Source: Lithodes maja (taxonomy: Eukaryota; Arthropoda; Malacostraca; Decapoda; Lithodidae). From it: DNA of 64,000 nucleotides. The number at the start of each line of letters is the position of its first letter. Positions within the stretch are counted from its first letter, which is position 1. The notes beneath the pieces are model-generated. The model was given only the letters and a program-made list of their open reading frames with translations, made no database searches and had not been told where the DNA came from. This document shows positions 48,858-59,586 of the stretch, one piece after another. The stretch lies in the NCBI GenBank assembly GCA_037953745.1, contig JBAKBP010007170.1:1-64000 (forward strand), read 5' to 3'. Both the position numbers and the translations under genes were made by a program.

Positions 48858-51653
48858 CTATCCTGGATCATCAACCCTTGATAGACAATCTGCTATCACG
48901 TTCTCATTCCCGGCAATATGCTGAATGTTGAGATTATACTCTTGGAGCATTAGGGACCACCTGGTCAACCGCATATTCCGATTGTGAAACTGATTTAGGA
49001 ATTTCAAGGGATGATGGTCCGTATAAATCGTCACTACCGGGCCGTAGGCTGGAACATAAACTTCGAAGTGTTTGAGCGACAAAACGATAGCAAGAAGCTC
49101 CTTCTCTATAGTCGAGTAATTCCTTTGTGCCGAATTAAACTTGCGAGAAAAGAAGCTCACTGGGTGTTCCAAGCCCTCGGAATCAGTCTGCAGTAACACT
49201 GCCCCGGCACCCACACCGCTGGCATCAGTCGCCAGCTGAAAACTCCTGGAGAAGTCTGGGGCTCTCAAAATCGGATGTGTACACAGCAGGTGCTTGACTA
49301 GGTCGAAAGCCCTCTGACACTCCGCAGCCCAACAGAACTTCACTGACTTCGACAGTAGATCAGTTAACGGTGCTAAGACAGTAGAGTATCCCCGGATGAA
49401 GCGCCTATAATAGCCTATCATACCTAGGAACCGCATGACCTGGCGCTTAGTGGTGGGCCTGGGAAACATATTGATAGCCTGTATCTTGCTCAGGGGGGGG
49501 CACACCCGGCCTAACCCGACCACGAAGCCAAGATACTGCACAGTAGCCTTTACAAACTCGCACTTCCTCAGGTTCACCACCAGCCCAGCATCGTGCAACT
49601 TCCCAAACAGGGTCTCTAAGTGCCTTAGGTGATTTTCAAAATTGTCATCATACACTATCACGTCATCAAGGTAGACCGTGCAGTTAGGGATTTCGTCACA
49701 AATATCGTTCATCAGGTTCTGAAACGTGGCAGGTGCGTTCTTAAGCCCATAAGGCATTACGTTACATTGGTAGGTCTTGCCATCTACCACAAAACCACAA
49801 ACTTGCTTAGCTCGGTCCGACAGGGGTACTTGCCAGTAGCCTTTTACAAGATCAATTTTAGTAAGGTACTTTGCATTCCCTATCTTGTCCACGCTGTCGT
49901 CAACTCGAGGCAAAGGGTAAGGGTTGGTAGTGGTCAAGCCATTTAGCCTACGAAAATCTATGCAGAACCGCACCTTGCCGTCAGGTTTTGGCTGCAACGT
50001 GACGGGTGATGTCCACTTCACATAACCTTCAGTGATCATCCCTCTCTCAACCATGTACTTTAACTCCTCCCGTAAAGCTGGCAACTTTACCGGGGGCACA
50101 CGGTAGGGCACTGACTTGAAGGGCACATTATCACCGACGTCCACGTCGTGCGTTACCTGAGTAGTGAGACCTGGGTGTTCGGCGAAAACAGAGGGGTATG
50201 ACCTGAACAGGCCTAGGACAGCAGCACCCTGGTGCTCAGGCAGGTGACTTACAGCTTGCCTAGCCTCTTGTTCAGTATTCCCCGCCCACTGTTCCGCGGA
50301 AATGACACAGTCCCAGCTATCCTCCTCAGCAGCATGACTGTCCCCACCTCCTTCTCCACCCTGGCCGCTGCAGGCCAGCACAGGGACAGTGAGAGGCTCT
50401 GAGGGGCGTCTCACATACTCTTTCATGAGGTTAACATGACATAACTGATGTTTTTTCCTACGGTCAGGTGTTGCAACGAGATAATCAAGGTCGGACAGTT
50501 TCTTAGCCACCACATACGGCCCAATAAACTTGGCAGAAAGGGGGTGTCCAGGCAAAGGTAAAAGCAACATTACCTCCTGACCCACCGAAAACTCCCGAAG
50601 CTTCACCTTGGCGTCATACTGGTGCTTCATGACCGCCTGTGCATTAACCAAGTTATTACCTGCCGCTGCCATGCAACCTATAAGTCTCTCCCGGCTCTCA
50701 AGGATATATTTAAGTACAGACCCCGGCTTCTCTTCGCCCTCCCAGATCTCTTTCACCATACTTAAAGGTCCTCTCACATTATGGCCAAAGACTAGTTGAT
50801 TTGGACTGAACCCCAGGCTCTCTCCTGGGACTTCACGTGCAGCGAACAGAACATACGGCAGACCCAAATCCCAATCAGTGTCATGTTCTGCACAGTAACA
50901 GCGCAGCATACTCTTCAGGGTCGAGTGCCACCGCTCCAAGACTCCCTGACTCTCGGGATGGTAGGCTGACGACACTACAGAACATATACCGTGCAACTGA
51001 AGGGTTTGCTTGAACAATTTGGATGTAAAATTGCTCCCCTGGTCTGACTGCACCTCACGTGGAAATCCATAACGGGAACAGAACAATAATAAGTTTTTAA
51101 CAACTGCCTTTGCCGAGCCGTTTCTCATGGGGTATGCGTCCGGGTATCTCGTAGCCACATCCATGATTGTCAACAGGAATTTATTGCCACTACTAGTAGG
51201 CGGGAAAGGGCCAACCAAATCTACTACAACTTTGCTGAACGGAGGCCCGGTGACAGGTATGGGAAACAAAGGTGCCTTCGGGATTGTCTGGTTAGGCTTC
51301 CCCGTTGTCTGGCAGGTCGCACACCCAGCCACCCATGCACAGACATCAGCCTTGACCCCAGGCCACCAGAAAAACCTGCCCAATGCCGCCAATGTTTTTG
51401 TTACCCCCAAATGACCCGCCACCGGCACATCATGCGCCAGACACAATAAGGACTCTCTATACTTATTTGGAACAACCACCTGGTCTACTACCCTCGCACC
51501 GCCCTCCCACTTCGATTTGGGGTCTAGAAATCTGCGGTACAATATCCTGTTGAGCCTAAAGAAATCTCCCGGCTTCGCATCCCCATCTTCCTCCAACTCT
51601 ATGGCACCATTGCTATAACGAGCTAGGCTAGCGTCTTGCAGCTGCTGCTGCAC
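48858..51653 (-). CDS. pol: Outer element pol: integrase, reverse transcriptase, RNase H
   Basis: 931 codons, open. Order: HHCC zinc domain (HDVPVAGHLG, CATCQTTGK), integrase core with DLVGPF, SDQGSNF and the Glu of GVLERWH, a GPY/F-type module (FIGPYVV), then RT (VRFCIDFRRLN, IDLVKGYWQVPL, CTVYLDDVIVYDD) and RNase H (LATDASGVGAGAV, STIEKELLAIV, IYTDHHPLKFL). Integrase thus precedes RT. The frame starts one base out of register with the protease frame because of an extra base in a CAG run near 51,643 relative to the inner copy. It differs from the inner product at a handful of residues (e.g. REELKY against REDLEY). Confidence 0.93.
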   Translation of the reverse strand: MQQQLQDASLARYSNGAIELEEDGDAKPGDFFRLNRILYRRFLDPKSKWEGGARVVDQVVVPNKYRESLLCLAHDVPVAGHLGVTKTLAALGRFFWWPGVKADVCAWVAGCATCQTTGKPNQTIPKAPLFPIPVTGPPFSKVVVDLVGPFPPTSSGNKFLLTIMDVATRYPDAYPMRNGSAKAVVKNLLLFCSRYGFPREVQSDQGSNFTSKLFKQTLQLHGICSVVSSAYHPESQGVLERWHSTLKSMLRCYCAEHDTDWDLGLPYVLFAAREVPGESLGFSPNQLVFGHNVRGPLSMVKEIWEGEEKPGSVLKYILESRERLIGCMAAAGNNLVNAQAVMKHQYDAKVKLREFSVGQEVMLLLPLPGHPLSAKFIGPYVVAKKLSDLDYLVATPDRRKKHQLCHVNLMKEYVRRPSEPLTVPVLACSGQGGEGGGDSHAAEEDSWDCVISAEQWAGNTEQEARQAVSHLPEHQGAAVLGLFRSYPSVFAEHPGLTTQVTHDVDVGDNVPFKSVPYRVPPVKLPALREELKYMVERGMITEGYVKWTSPVTLQPKPDGKVRFCIDFRRLNGLTTTNPYPLPRVDDSVDKIGNAKYLTKIDLVKGYWQVPLSDRAKQVCGFVVDGKTYQCNVMPYGLKNAPATFQNLMNDICDEIPNCTVYLDDVIVYDDNFENHLRHLETLFGKLHDAGLVVNLRKCEFVKATVQYLGFVVGLGRVCPPLSKIQAINMFPRPTTKRQVMRFLGMIGYYRRFIRGYSTVLAPLTDLLSKSVKFCWAAECQRAFDLVKHLLCTHPILRAPDFSRSFQLATDASGVGAGAVLLQTDSEGLEHPVSFFSRKFNSAQRNYSTIEKELLAIVLSLKHFEVYVPAYGPVVTIYTDHHPLKFLNQFHNRNMRLTRWSLMLQEYNLNIQHIAGNENVIADCLSRVDDPG

Positions 51654-52431
51654 TAATGTCCCTGGGCGTCAATGCATCAAGATGGTTTTGTAATAAGACA
51701 TTACCCCGGCTAGTAGGCTCTACTGCCTTAGTGGCTCTCGCTACAGCTCTTGCCTCACGCGAAGTCTTACCCAACTCTGCCTTGTTACACACTATATCTG
51801 GGCCAGAGTCAACTCCCGTGTTTATTATAGGTCCAAGTACCGAATCACCGAGAAGTGCAGCAGAATCAATGTCCCTTTTCCTGCCCTTAGCAACCTTCTC
51901 CTGATCCTTCCTCCACTGTCCCCGAGGTTGAGTGCTAGGCTGTGCAGGAGCCGCAGAGCGAGATCGGGTTACCACACAGGCCATCTCATCCTGTTGGCAC
52001 CTCCCAACCCATTCCCGATTCTCACCATCCACGTCGGCCGCCCTCTCGGCAACGACTAAGGGTGGAGTCCCGGAAGTGGGCACCGCAAAGTCGTTGCCGA
52101 GAAGAAGGTCGACGCCCTCAACTGGCAAACACTCAACGATCCCTACATCCAGCTCCCTGCACACCTCTCCCACTCTCAACTCCAACCTCACAAGTGGGTA
52201 TGACCTCGTAGCATTTATACCCTGCACCACAACAACTCTGGCCGCATTTATCGGTTTCCCTGTGAAGTTCCTCAACAAAGTTTGCGAAGCCCCCGTATCC
52301 CTCAGCAAGTCAACCCTCCGTAGTTCACTCCCCCAGCTCACAAACCCGTGCCCCCGATGGCTACAGAAAGTGTCCCGGACAGGTGTCGAGCCTTCCGTAC
52401 GCTTCTTTACCGCGTGTGCCTCAGCTGCTGA
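51628..52431 (-). pseudogene. Outer element protease region (downstream half of gag-pro frame)
   Basis: Continues the outer gag frame beyond the inner insertion: SAAEAHAVKKRTEGSTPV, then the aspartic protease motif LLRDTGASQTLLRNF, VEGVDLLLGNDF and the basic linker to LDALTPRDIS. At the end the frame runs into AAAAARR and a stop because of the extra base in the CAG run. In the inner copy this join is open. Confidence 0.88.
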
Positions 52432-52435
52432 CAAC

Positions 52436-54243
52436 TGTGACGCACCCAGTGCGTGGCAACGTAACCTGATTGTACTCCTTGGTACTCCACTGTACCGCCA
52501 CGGTACCGCGCTGTACCGTGCTGGCTGCTTATATTGAGTGTGACAACGTATAACTATGTTCTTTGTATCTCTGCAAAGGTCTCGTCATTTGCTAACCAGT
52601 GGTGGGTTTTGTTTTAAGCCATGTCGAGACCTTCCATTTAATATGTAGTATCAATAGAGAAGTTGATAGATAAGACAGTGGGAATTCAGAGAGAGAGAGT
52701 GAGTTAGACTTCAGAGCGAGAGGGTAGCGGTGCGCCACGCTGCCGGGGGGGTGGTTGCCAGACGTATGGACCGGTTGGCAGCCCTGCGCTTATAGCTAGG
52801 TGCGACAGGGTTGGTAGTACATTGCCGCCTGCCTATGCTGCCTGGGCTGCCCATGTTGTCGTACTGCACATTGCATGGAGGCTCGCTGTGTGTTCCATGA
52901 TCAGGTTGCCTAGAACCTTTGAGATTCTAACATCCCTTGCCCTCTCTCTCAATTTCTCACGGTTGCACTCTTTCTCTCTGACGACATTACTCTCATTTCA
53001 TTCTTCTCTCTATTTAAATGCATACCCTTCCCTTGAGGTCCTAAAGGAGTTTCAGCACTCACCTCTCGTATTACTCTTAGGACAAGCATATATTTACATG
53101 TATTAGATTTAAGGGGTTAATGTGAACAGCGATCTTCTTGATGAGGATAGTTGGTGAACGTTCTACATGTTCACGAGTTATATGCCCAGCTCATCATCCA
53201 ATTTGTGACTAGACTAGTGCCATGTGTAAGAGCCCGACCATGCCCAGGAGTTGTCTGTAGAGGGGCGAGGACTTAGCCTTGATTTGCCTACCGAGCCAGG
53301 AGCGAGTGCAGTACCAGAGACTACAGCTCGCTCGTAGTGCCGGTATAGTAGAGTAACGTAATTTATCTGTCCTTGTGTTCTCTACAGTCTTTTCCTGGGT
53401 TCTCGCTTTCGGTGCTGGGACTCGTTGTTCCTGTGACTTGGCCTGCTAGCTAGAACACATGGGGATGATGAGTGGGTTGTATCTTTATTTTACTATGCAT
53501 TGCAGCTCTCTTTAAGTTTATGTATGTAACACTTTACAATACACATTACTCACACACAAGACAACACTATTAATACTTTCATGTATCAATTAACTGCACT
53601 GTCGTTTTGCTGCTGTGTCCGGAGTTCCGTTGCGTAGAGCGCATACGGACTCAGAGGGGAGACAGAGTGAGAGAAGCGAAGTAGCCTATGCGGTAGTAGG
53701 CTACCGGCGCAGTACTGTTGCCTGCAACCTTTTAGTTATTCCAAGTATAGATTCATTATTACAATAAGTGACTACTATTTATGTTCCTTCCATGTGTATT
53801 ATTAGGTATCTACTGGATCATGAACATCTTGTATGCTACATGCTAGTGCATGTTAGTAGGGGACAGTTATTCTAGTGCACGCGCTTTCAAGTAGGCGTGT
53901 ACATTTGTCATTTAGCATTTCACTGTCATACCTTTAGCCTGCTTCTATTCTACATTATTAGAGGCTTAATATTAACGTAGTTTCTTGAGTATTGCATTTC
54001 TTTAGTAATAACGTAACCTATAAATGTCTGAGGGAGTTTAGCCTCATAGCCTACCCCTGTTGTACACTTTCGCCGAGTTAAGGTACCTCGTTACCATAGA
54101 CGATAACTCTGTAGGGCGTTGGTGCTTTTGTTGTCTGGAGCATATAGTATTTGGGACTGGAATCGAGCGTGTCGTTGTCACATAAGCCATTTCTGTCCTA
54201 CGATCAAGAATCCCGAATATGTATTGCCGATCCAGCCGTAACA
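52436..54243 (+). repeat. Inner element 5' LTR
   Basis: 1,808 bp, TGTGACGCACCC...CCGTAACA. It contains a GGTACC-rich quasi-palindromic stretch near the start (about 52,485-52,520) and a TATA-like TATTTAAATG at 53,011. By eye it matches the 3' LTR almost base for base; one difference noticed is GTAGAGCGCAT (53,634) against GTAGGGCGCAT. Confidence 0.93.
53011..53020 (+). promoter_or_regulatory. Possible TATA-like element in LTR
   Basis: TATTTAAATG lies in the first third of the LTR, repeated at the equivalent place of the 3' LTR. This is only a sequence resemblance. Confidence 0.25.
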
Positions 54244-54262
54244 AAATGGCGACCTTGCACAA
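54244..54262 (+). promoter_or_regulatory. Primer binding site
   Basis: Three bases after the 5' LTR comes TGGCGACC (54,247-54,254). TGG plus acceptor-stem complement is the form of tRNA primer sites in gypsy-like elements. The same sequence follows the outer 5' LTR (minus strand, about 63,791-63,784). Which tRNA it matches is not established here. Confidence 0.65.
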
Positions 54263-54486
54263 GATTCAGTAGTATCCTATCACATGTTTTTTGGAGAACT
54301 ATTCTATGCTACCTAGTAGAGCTGGCTAGAATTTTCTTGCATATTGGAGGAATTTTTATTGTGTCATTATTGTATTGGTGGACTTGCAGATTGTTTCGTT
54401 GGGGGTGTCTAGAGTAGAGTCATTCAAGCATCTTTAACATTTTGTGAGTCGAGACTGCAATTAGTAATAAGCACTTCTTTTTTTTT

Positions 54487-57400
54487 ATGAACAGCAATTG
54501 TATAACCAGCACTATGTCTAATGACTCATCATTTACGGGGGAGGATAACACGGTACAGCCTAGTAACCAGCAAGTGCAACAGATGTTTGGGGAGGGGAGT
54601 GTTATAAGTGGAGAGAGGGATGCCCGGGCATTTTTGCAGACACCTTTGACCGAACAGCGCCTGCAGGCTATTGATTGTTACGGTCTTCGCTGTTTAGCCA
54701 CGGTTTTGGGGCGGGACTGTCCTGACAGTTGGCCCAAGAAGAATTTGGTGGCATGTTTGTTGGGTGATGGCGATGGGGCGGTGGGTGGAGTGGGGTCTTG
54801 GGGGGTTCCCTCCAAGCCTCCATTCCACTCTACCCCTGAGCTGGGCCCTCAGCCAGCGAGTCTTAGCACGATGCAGCAGGAGGGTTCTCAAGGGCAAGCT
54901 GGCTTACCCGTAAACACGTCTCGGTGTGGATCCCCCATTTTGTGCTCTCCCCCCCCAGGCCTGTCTCCTGAGATGTTATTTCAGCTAGAACTAGCTAAGT
55001 TTAAGCTGCAGGAGACTCAGATACAACAGGCTAGTATAGAACGCATAGAGGTTGCTAGAATCCAAGCCAATCAGGATGCAACCAGGTACCAGGCTGAAAT
55101 GGATGTCGAGAAGTCTAGAGTAGAGACCACGGGGCGTCATCTCGGTGGTGGGCACCGGGTTACAGACTCACTTTCGCATTTAATTAAGTTAGTACCCGCA
55201 TTTGATGAGACAGCAGTGACCGAGTTTTTTGCTCGTTTCGAAAAGAAGTGTCGTGAGTATGACTGGCCGGAGGTTAAATGGGCAGCATTAGTTTCATCAC
55301 GTCTAGTGGGTAAGGGGTTGAAAGCCTACGATGCACTGTCACTGGACGAGAGTGTAGTGTATGGACTGGTGAAGGAGGCTGTGCTCCGGGCCTACGAACT
55401 GCAACCCGAAACTTATAGATTGAAGTTCCGTGGCGTGAATAAGAAGAGCGATGTCAGTTTTATGGAGCACGCACGGGACTTAACAGATGCATGTAATAAC
55501 TGGTTTCGGTCCGAGCACGCAGAGTCGGCTGAGGAAATTAAGCAACTTTTCTATCTGGAACAGTTTTACAAATGTACTGGAACCGATCTAACGCTGAACA
55601 TTAAGGAAAAATGTCCCAAGACAGTAGAGGAGGCTGCCAAGATGGCAGACTTCAGATTATCATTGATTCGTGGTTGCGGTGCCGCTCAGAGGGCTGAGTC
55701 AGGGCAGAAGGGGCGCTATACCCCACCCACCAGAGTTTTTGATAATAACAAATCCTATGACACACATAACCACACTAAATGCATTGCACCTAATAACACC
55801 TACAAACACAAGCCTCTCCCGTTTACTAAAGGTCAGGCCCCTTCTTCGCCCGCACAAGGGAAGAAGCCCATTGGGGATGTGAAATGTTACAAATGTCAGA
55901 AGCTAGGCCATTATTCACGTGAGTGCCCTAGTAACACTCCCGCTAAGCCGGTGTCATTGGTTCACAGTATCGGTGTGTCTCTGAAGGCTGCAGCAACTGC
56001 CCGGGGTAGGTTGTCAGCAGCTGAGGCACACGCGGTAAAGAAGCGTACGGAAGGCTCGACACCTGTCCGGGACACTTTCTGTGGCCATCGGGGGCACGGG
56101 TTTGTGAGCTGGGGGAGTGAACTACGGAGGGTTGACTTGCTGAGGGATACGGGGGCTTCGCAAACTTTGTTGAGGAACTTCACAGGGAAACCGATAAATG
56201 CGGCCAGAGTTGTTGTGGTGCAGGGTATAAATGCTACGAGGTCATACCCACTTGTGAGGTTGGAGTTGAGAGTGGGAGAGGTGTGCAGGGAGCTGGATGT
56301 AGGGATCGTTGAGTGTTTGCCAGTTGAGGGCGTCGACCTTCTTCTCGGCAACGACTTTGCGGTGCCCACTTCCGGGACTCCACCCTTAGTCGTTGCCGAG
56401 AGGGCGGCCGACGTGGATGGTGAGAATCGGGAATGGGTTGGGAGGTGCCAACAGGATGAGATGGCCTGTGTGGTAACCCGATCTCGCTCTGCGGCTCCTG
56501 CACAGCCTAGCACTCAACCTCGGGGACAGTGGAGGAAGGATCAGGAGAAGGTTGCTAAGGGCAGGAAAAGGGACATTGATTCTGCTGCACTTCTCGGTGA
56601 TTCGGTACTTGGACCTATAATAAACACGGGAGTTGACTCTGGCCCAGATATGGTGTGTAACAAGGCAGAGTTGGGTAAGACTTCGCGTGAGGCAAGAGCT
56701 GTAGCGAGAGCCACTAAGGCAGTAGAGCCTACTAGCCGGGGTAATGTCTTATTACAAAACCATCTTGATGCATTGACGCCCAGGGACATTAGTGAGCAGC
56801 AGCTGCAAGACGCTAGCCTAGCTCGTTATAGCAATGGTGCCATAGAGTTGGAGGAAGATGGGGATGCGAAGCCGGGAGATTTCTTTAGGCTCAACAGGAT
56901 ATTGTACCGCAGATTTCTAGACCCCAAATCGAAGTGGGAGGGCGGTGCGAGGGTAGTAGACCAGGTGGTTGTTCCAAATAAGTATAGAGAGTCCTTATTG
57001 TGTCTGGCGCATGATGTGCCGGTGGCGGGTCATTTGGGGGTAACAAAAACATTGGCGGCATTGGGCAGGTTTTTCTGGTGGCCTGGGGTCAAGGCTGATG
57101 TCTGTGCATGGGTGGCTGGGTGTGCGACCTGCCAGACAACGGGGAAGCCTAACCAAACAATCCCGAAGGCACCTTTGTTTCCCATACCTGTCACCGGGCC
57201 TCCGTTCAGCAAAGTTGTAGTAGATTTGGTTGGCCCTTTCCCGCCTACTAGTAGTGGCAATAAATTCCTGTTGACAATCATGGATGTGGCTACGAGATAC
57301 CCGGACGCATACCCCATGAGAAACGGCTCGGCAAAGGCAGTTGTTAAAAACTTATTATTGTTCTGTTCCCGTTATGGATTTCCACGTGAGGTGCAGTCAG

Positions 57401-59586
57401 ACCAGGGGAGCAATTTTACATCCAAATTGTTCAAGCAAACCCTTCAGTTGCACGGTATATGTTCTGTAGTGTCGTCAGCCTACCATCCCGAGAGTCAGGG
57501 AGTCTTGGAGCGGTGGCACTCGACCCTGAAGAGTATGCTACGCTGTTACTGTGCAGAACATGACACTGATTGGGATTTGGGTCTGCCGTATGTTCTGTTC
57601 GCTGCACGTGAAGTCCCAGGAGAGAGCCTGGGGTTCAGTCCAAATCAACTAGTCTTTGGCCATAATGTGAGAGGACCTTTAAGTATGGTGAAAGAGATCT
57701 GGGAGGGCGAAGAGAAGCCGGGGTCTGTACTTAAATATATCCTTGAGAGCCGGGAGAGACTTATAGGTTGCATGGCAGCGGCAGGTAATAACTTGGTTAA
57801 TGCACAGGCGGTCATGAAGCACCAGTATGACGCCAAGGTGAAGCTTCGGGAGTTTTCGGTGGGTCAGGAGGTAATGTTGCTTTTACCTTTGCCTGGACAC
57901 CCCCTTTCTGCCAAGTTCATTGGGCCGTATGTGGTGGCTAAGAAACTGTCCGACCTTGATTATCTCGTTGCAACACCTGACCGTAGAAAAAAACATCAGT
58001 TATGTCATGTTAACCTCATGAAAGAGTATGTGAGACGCCCCTCAGAGCCTCTCACTGTCCCTGTGCTGGCCTGCAGCGGCCAGGGTGGAGAAGGAGGTGG
58101 GGACAGTCATGCTGCTGAGGAGGATAGCTGGGACTGTGTCATTTCCGCGGAACAGTGGGCGGGGAATACTGAACAAGAGGCTAGGCAAGCTGTAAGTCAC
58201 CTGCCTGAGCACCAGGGTGCTGCTGTCCTAGGCCTGTTCAGGTCATACCCCTCTGTTTTCGCCGAACACCCAGGTCTCACTACTCAGGTAACGCACGACG
58301 TGGACGTCGGTGATAATGTGCCCTTCAAGTCAGTGCCCTACCGTGTGCCCCCGGTAAAGTTGCCAGCTTTACGGGAGGATTTAGAGTACATGGTTGAGAG
58401 AGGGATGATCACTGAAGGTTATGTGAAGTGGACATCACCCATCACGTTGCAGCCAAAACCTGACGGCAAGGTGCGGTTCTGCATAGATTTTCGTAGGCTA
58501 AATGGCTTGACCACTACCAACCCTTACCCTTTGCCTCGAGTTGACGACAGCGTGGACAAGATAGGGAATGCAAAGTACCTTACTAAAATTGATCTTGTAA
58601 AAGGCTACTGGCAAGTACCCCTGTCGGACCGAGCTAAGCAAGTTTGTGGTTTTGTGGTAGATGGCAAGACCTACCAATGTAACGTAATGCCTTATGGGCT
58701 TAAGAACGCACCTGCCACGTTTCAGAACCTGATGAACGATATTTGTGACGAAATCCCTAACTGCACGGTCTACCTTGATGACGTGATAGTGTATGATGAC
58801 AATTTTGAAAATCACCTAAGGCACTTAGAGACCCTGTTTGGGAAGTTGCACGATGCTGGGCTGGTGGTGAACCTGAGGAAGTGCGAGTTTGTAAAGGCTA
58901 CTGTGCAGTATCTTGGCTTCGTGGTCGGGTTAGGCCGGGTGTGCCCCCCCCTGAGCAAGATACAGGCTATCAATATGTTTCCCAGGCCCACCACTAAGCG
59001 CCAGGTCATGCGGTTCCTAGGTATGATAGGCTATTATAGGCGCTTCATCCGGGGATATTCTACTGTCTTAGCACCGTTAACTGATCTACTGTCGAAGTCA
59101 GTGAAGTTCTGTTGGGCTGCGGAGTGTCAGAGGGCTTTCGACCTAGTCAAGCACCTGCTGTGTACACATCCGATTTTGAGAGCCCCAGACTTCTCCAGTA
59201 GTTTTCAGCTGGCGACTGATGCCAGCGGTGTGGGTGCCGGGGCAGTGTTACTGCAGACTGATTCCGAGGGCTTGGAACACCCAGTGAGCTTCTTTTCTCG
59301 CAAGTTTAATTCGGCACAAAGGAATTACTCGACTATAGAGAAGGAGCTTCTTGCTATCGTTTTGTCGCTCAAACATTTCGAAGTTTATGTTCCAGCCTAC
59401 GGCCCGGTAGTGACGATTTATACGGACCATCATCCCTTGAAATTCCTAAATCAGTTTCACAATCGGAATATGCGGTTGACCAGGTGGTCCCTAATGCTCC
59501 AAGAGTATAATCTCAACATTCAGCATATTGCCGGGAGTGAGAACGTGATAGCAGATTGTCTATCAAGGGTTGATGATCCAGGATAG
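54487..59586 (+). CDS. gag-pol: Gag-Pol polyprotein with integrase before reverse transcriptase (Gmr1 order)
   Basis: 1,699 uninterrupted codons; the ATG at residue 10 is an alternative start. Gag: coiled coil (about 165-220), capsid C-terminal region with FDETAVTEFFARFEKKC and LRAYELQPETYRLKFRG (about 235-345, resembling the SCAN-related capsid domain), and a CCHC knuckle CYKCQKLGHYSREC (about 467-480). Protease: DTGASQTLL (Asp about 554). Integrase: HHCC zinc domain (842-881), catalytic D913, D972, E1008 (DD35E) and a GPY/F-like module (about 1146). RT: SPITLQPKPDGK, IDFRRLN, YLDD at 1429-1432. RNase H: TDASG (Asp about 1578), IEKELLAI, YTDHHPL. All catalytic residues seen are intact. Fusion of Gag and Pol without a frameshift and integrase upstream of RT are the odd features. 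It probably encodes a functional set. Confidence 0.95.
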   Translation: MNSNCITSTMSNDSSFTGEDNTVQPSNQQVQQMFGEGSVISGERDARAFLQTPLTEQRLQAIDCYGLRCLATVLGRDCPDSWPKKNLVACLLGDGDGAVGGVGSWGVPSKPPFHSTPELGPQPASLSTMQQEGSQGQAGLPVNTSRCGSPILCSPPPGLSPEMLFQLELAKFKLQETQIQQASIERIEVARIQANQDATRYQAEMDVEKSRVETTGRHLGGGHRVTDSLSHLIKLVPAFDETAVTEFFARFEKKCREYDWPEVKWAALVSSRLVGKGLKAYDALSLDESVVYGLVKEAVLRAYELQPETYRLKFRGVNKKSDVSFMEHARDLTDACNNWFRSEHAESAEEIKQLFYLEQFYKCTGTDLTLNIKEKCPKTVEEAAKMADFRLSLIRGCGAAQRAESGQKGRYTPPTRVFDNNKSYDTHNHTKCIAPNNTYKHKPLPFTKGQAPSSPAQGKKPIGDVKCYKCQKLGHYSRECPSNTPAKPVSLVHSIGVSLKAAATARGRLSAAEAHAVKKRTEGSTPVRDTFCGHRGHGFVSWGSELRRVDLLRDTGASQTLLRNFTGKPINAARVVVVQGINATRSYPLVRLELRVGEVCRELDVGIVECLPVEGVDLLLGNDFAVPTSGTPPLVVAERAADVDGENREWVGRCQQDEMACVVTRSRSAAPAQPSTQPRGQWRKDQEKVAKGRKRDIDSAALLGDSVLGPIINTGVDSGPDMVCNKAELGKTSREARAVARATKAVEPTSRGNVLLQNHLDALTPRDISEQQLQDASLARYSNGAIELEEDGDAKPGDFFRLNRILYRRFLDPKSKWEGGARVVDQVVVPNKYRESLLCLAHDVPVAGHLGVTKTLAALGRFFWWPGVKADVCAWVAGCATCQTTGKPNQTIPKAPLFPIPVTGPPFSKVVVDLVGPFPPTSSGNKFLLTIMDVATRYPDAYPMRNGSAKAVVKNLLLFCSRYGFPREVQSDQGSNFTSKLFKQTLQLHGICSVVSSAYHPESQGVLERWHSTLKSMLRCYCAEHDTDWDLGLPYVLFAAREVPGESLGFSPNQLVFGHNVRGPLSMVKEIWEGEEKPGSVLKYILESRERLIGCMAAAGNNLVNAQAVMKHQYDAKVKLREFSVGQEVMLLLPLPGHPLSAKFIGPYVVAKKLSDLDYLVATPDRRKKHQLCHVNLMKEYVRRPSEPLTVPVLACSGQGGEGGGDSHAAEEDSWDCVISAEQWAGNTEQEARQAVSHLPEHQGAAVLGLFRSYPSVFAEHPGLTTQVTHDVDVGDNVPFKSVPYRVPPVKLPALREDLEYMVERGMITEGYVKWTSPITLQPKPDGKVRFCIDFRRLNGLTTTNPYPLPRVDDSVDKIGNAKYLTKIDLVKGYWQVPLSDRAKQVCGFVVDGKTYQCNVMPYGLKNAPATFQNLMNDICDEIPNCTVYLDDVIVYDDNFENHLRHLETLFGKLHDAGLVVNLRKCEFVKATVQYLGFVVGLGRVCPPLSKIQAINMFPRPTTKRQVMRFLGMIGYYRRFIRGYSTVLAPLTDLLSKSVKFCWAAECQRAFDLVKHLLCTHPILRAPDFSSSFQLATDASGVGAGAVLLQTDSEGLEHPVSFFSRKFNSAQRNYSTIEKELLAIVLSLKHFEVYVPAYGPVVTIYTDHHPLKFLNQFHNRNMRLTRWSLMLQEYNLNIQHIAGSENVIADCLSRVDDPG

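Noticed and set aside
54044..54262. Short ORF of 66-72 codons (LDRQYIFGILDRRTEM...) found at four places: about 46,771, 54,044, 61,825 and 63,776
   Set aside because: It lies within the LTR end in antisense and recurs only because the LTR recurs. Codon pattern and length give no support for a protein.
55962..56513. Minus-strand ORF of 183 codons opposite the protease region, and its equivalent at 51,932-52,537
   Set aside because: Antisense shadow of gag-pro, present twice only because the element is present twice.
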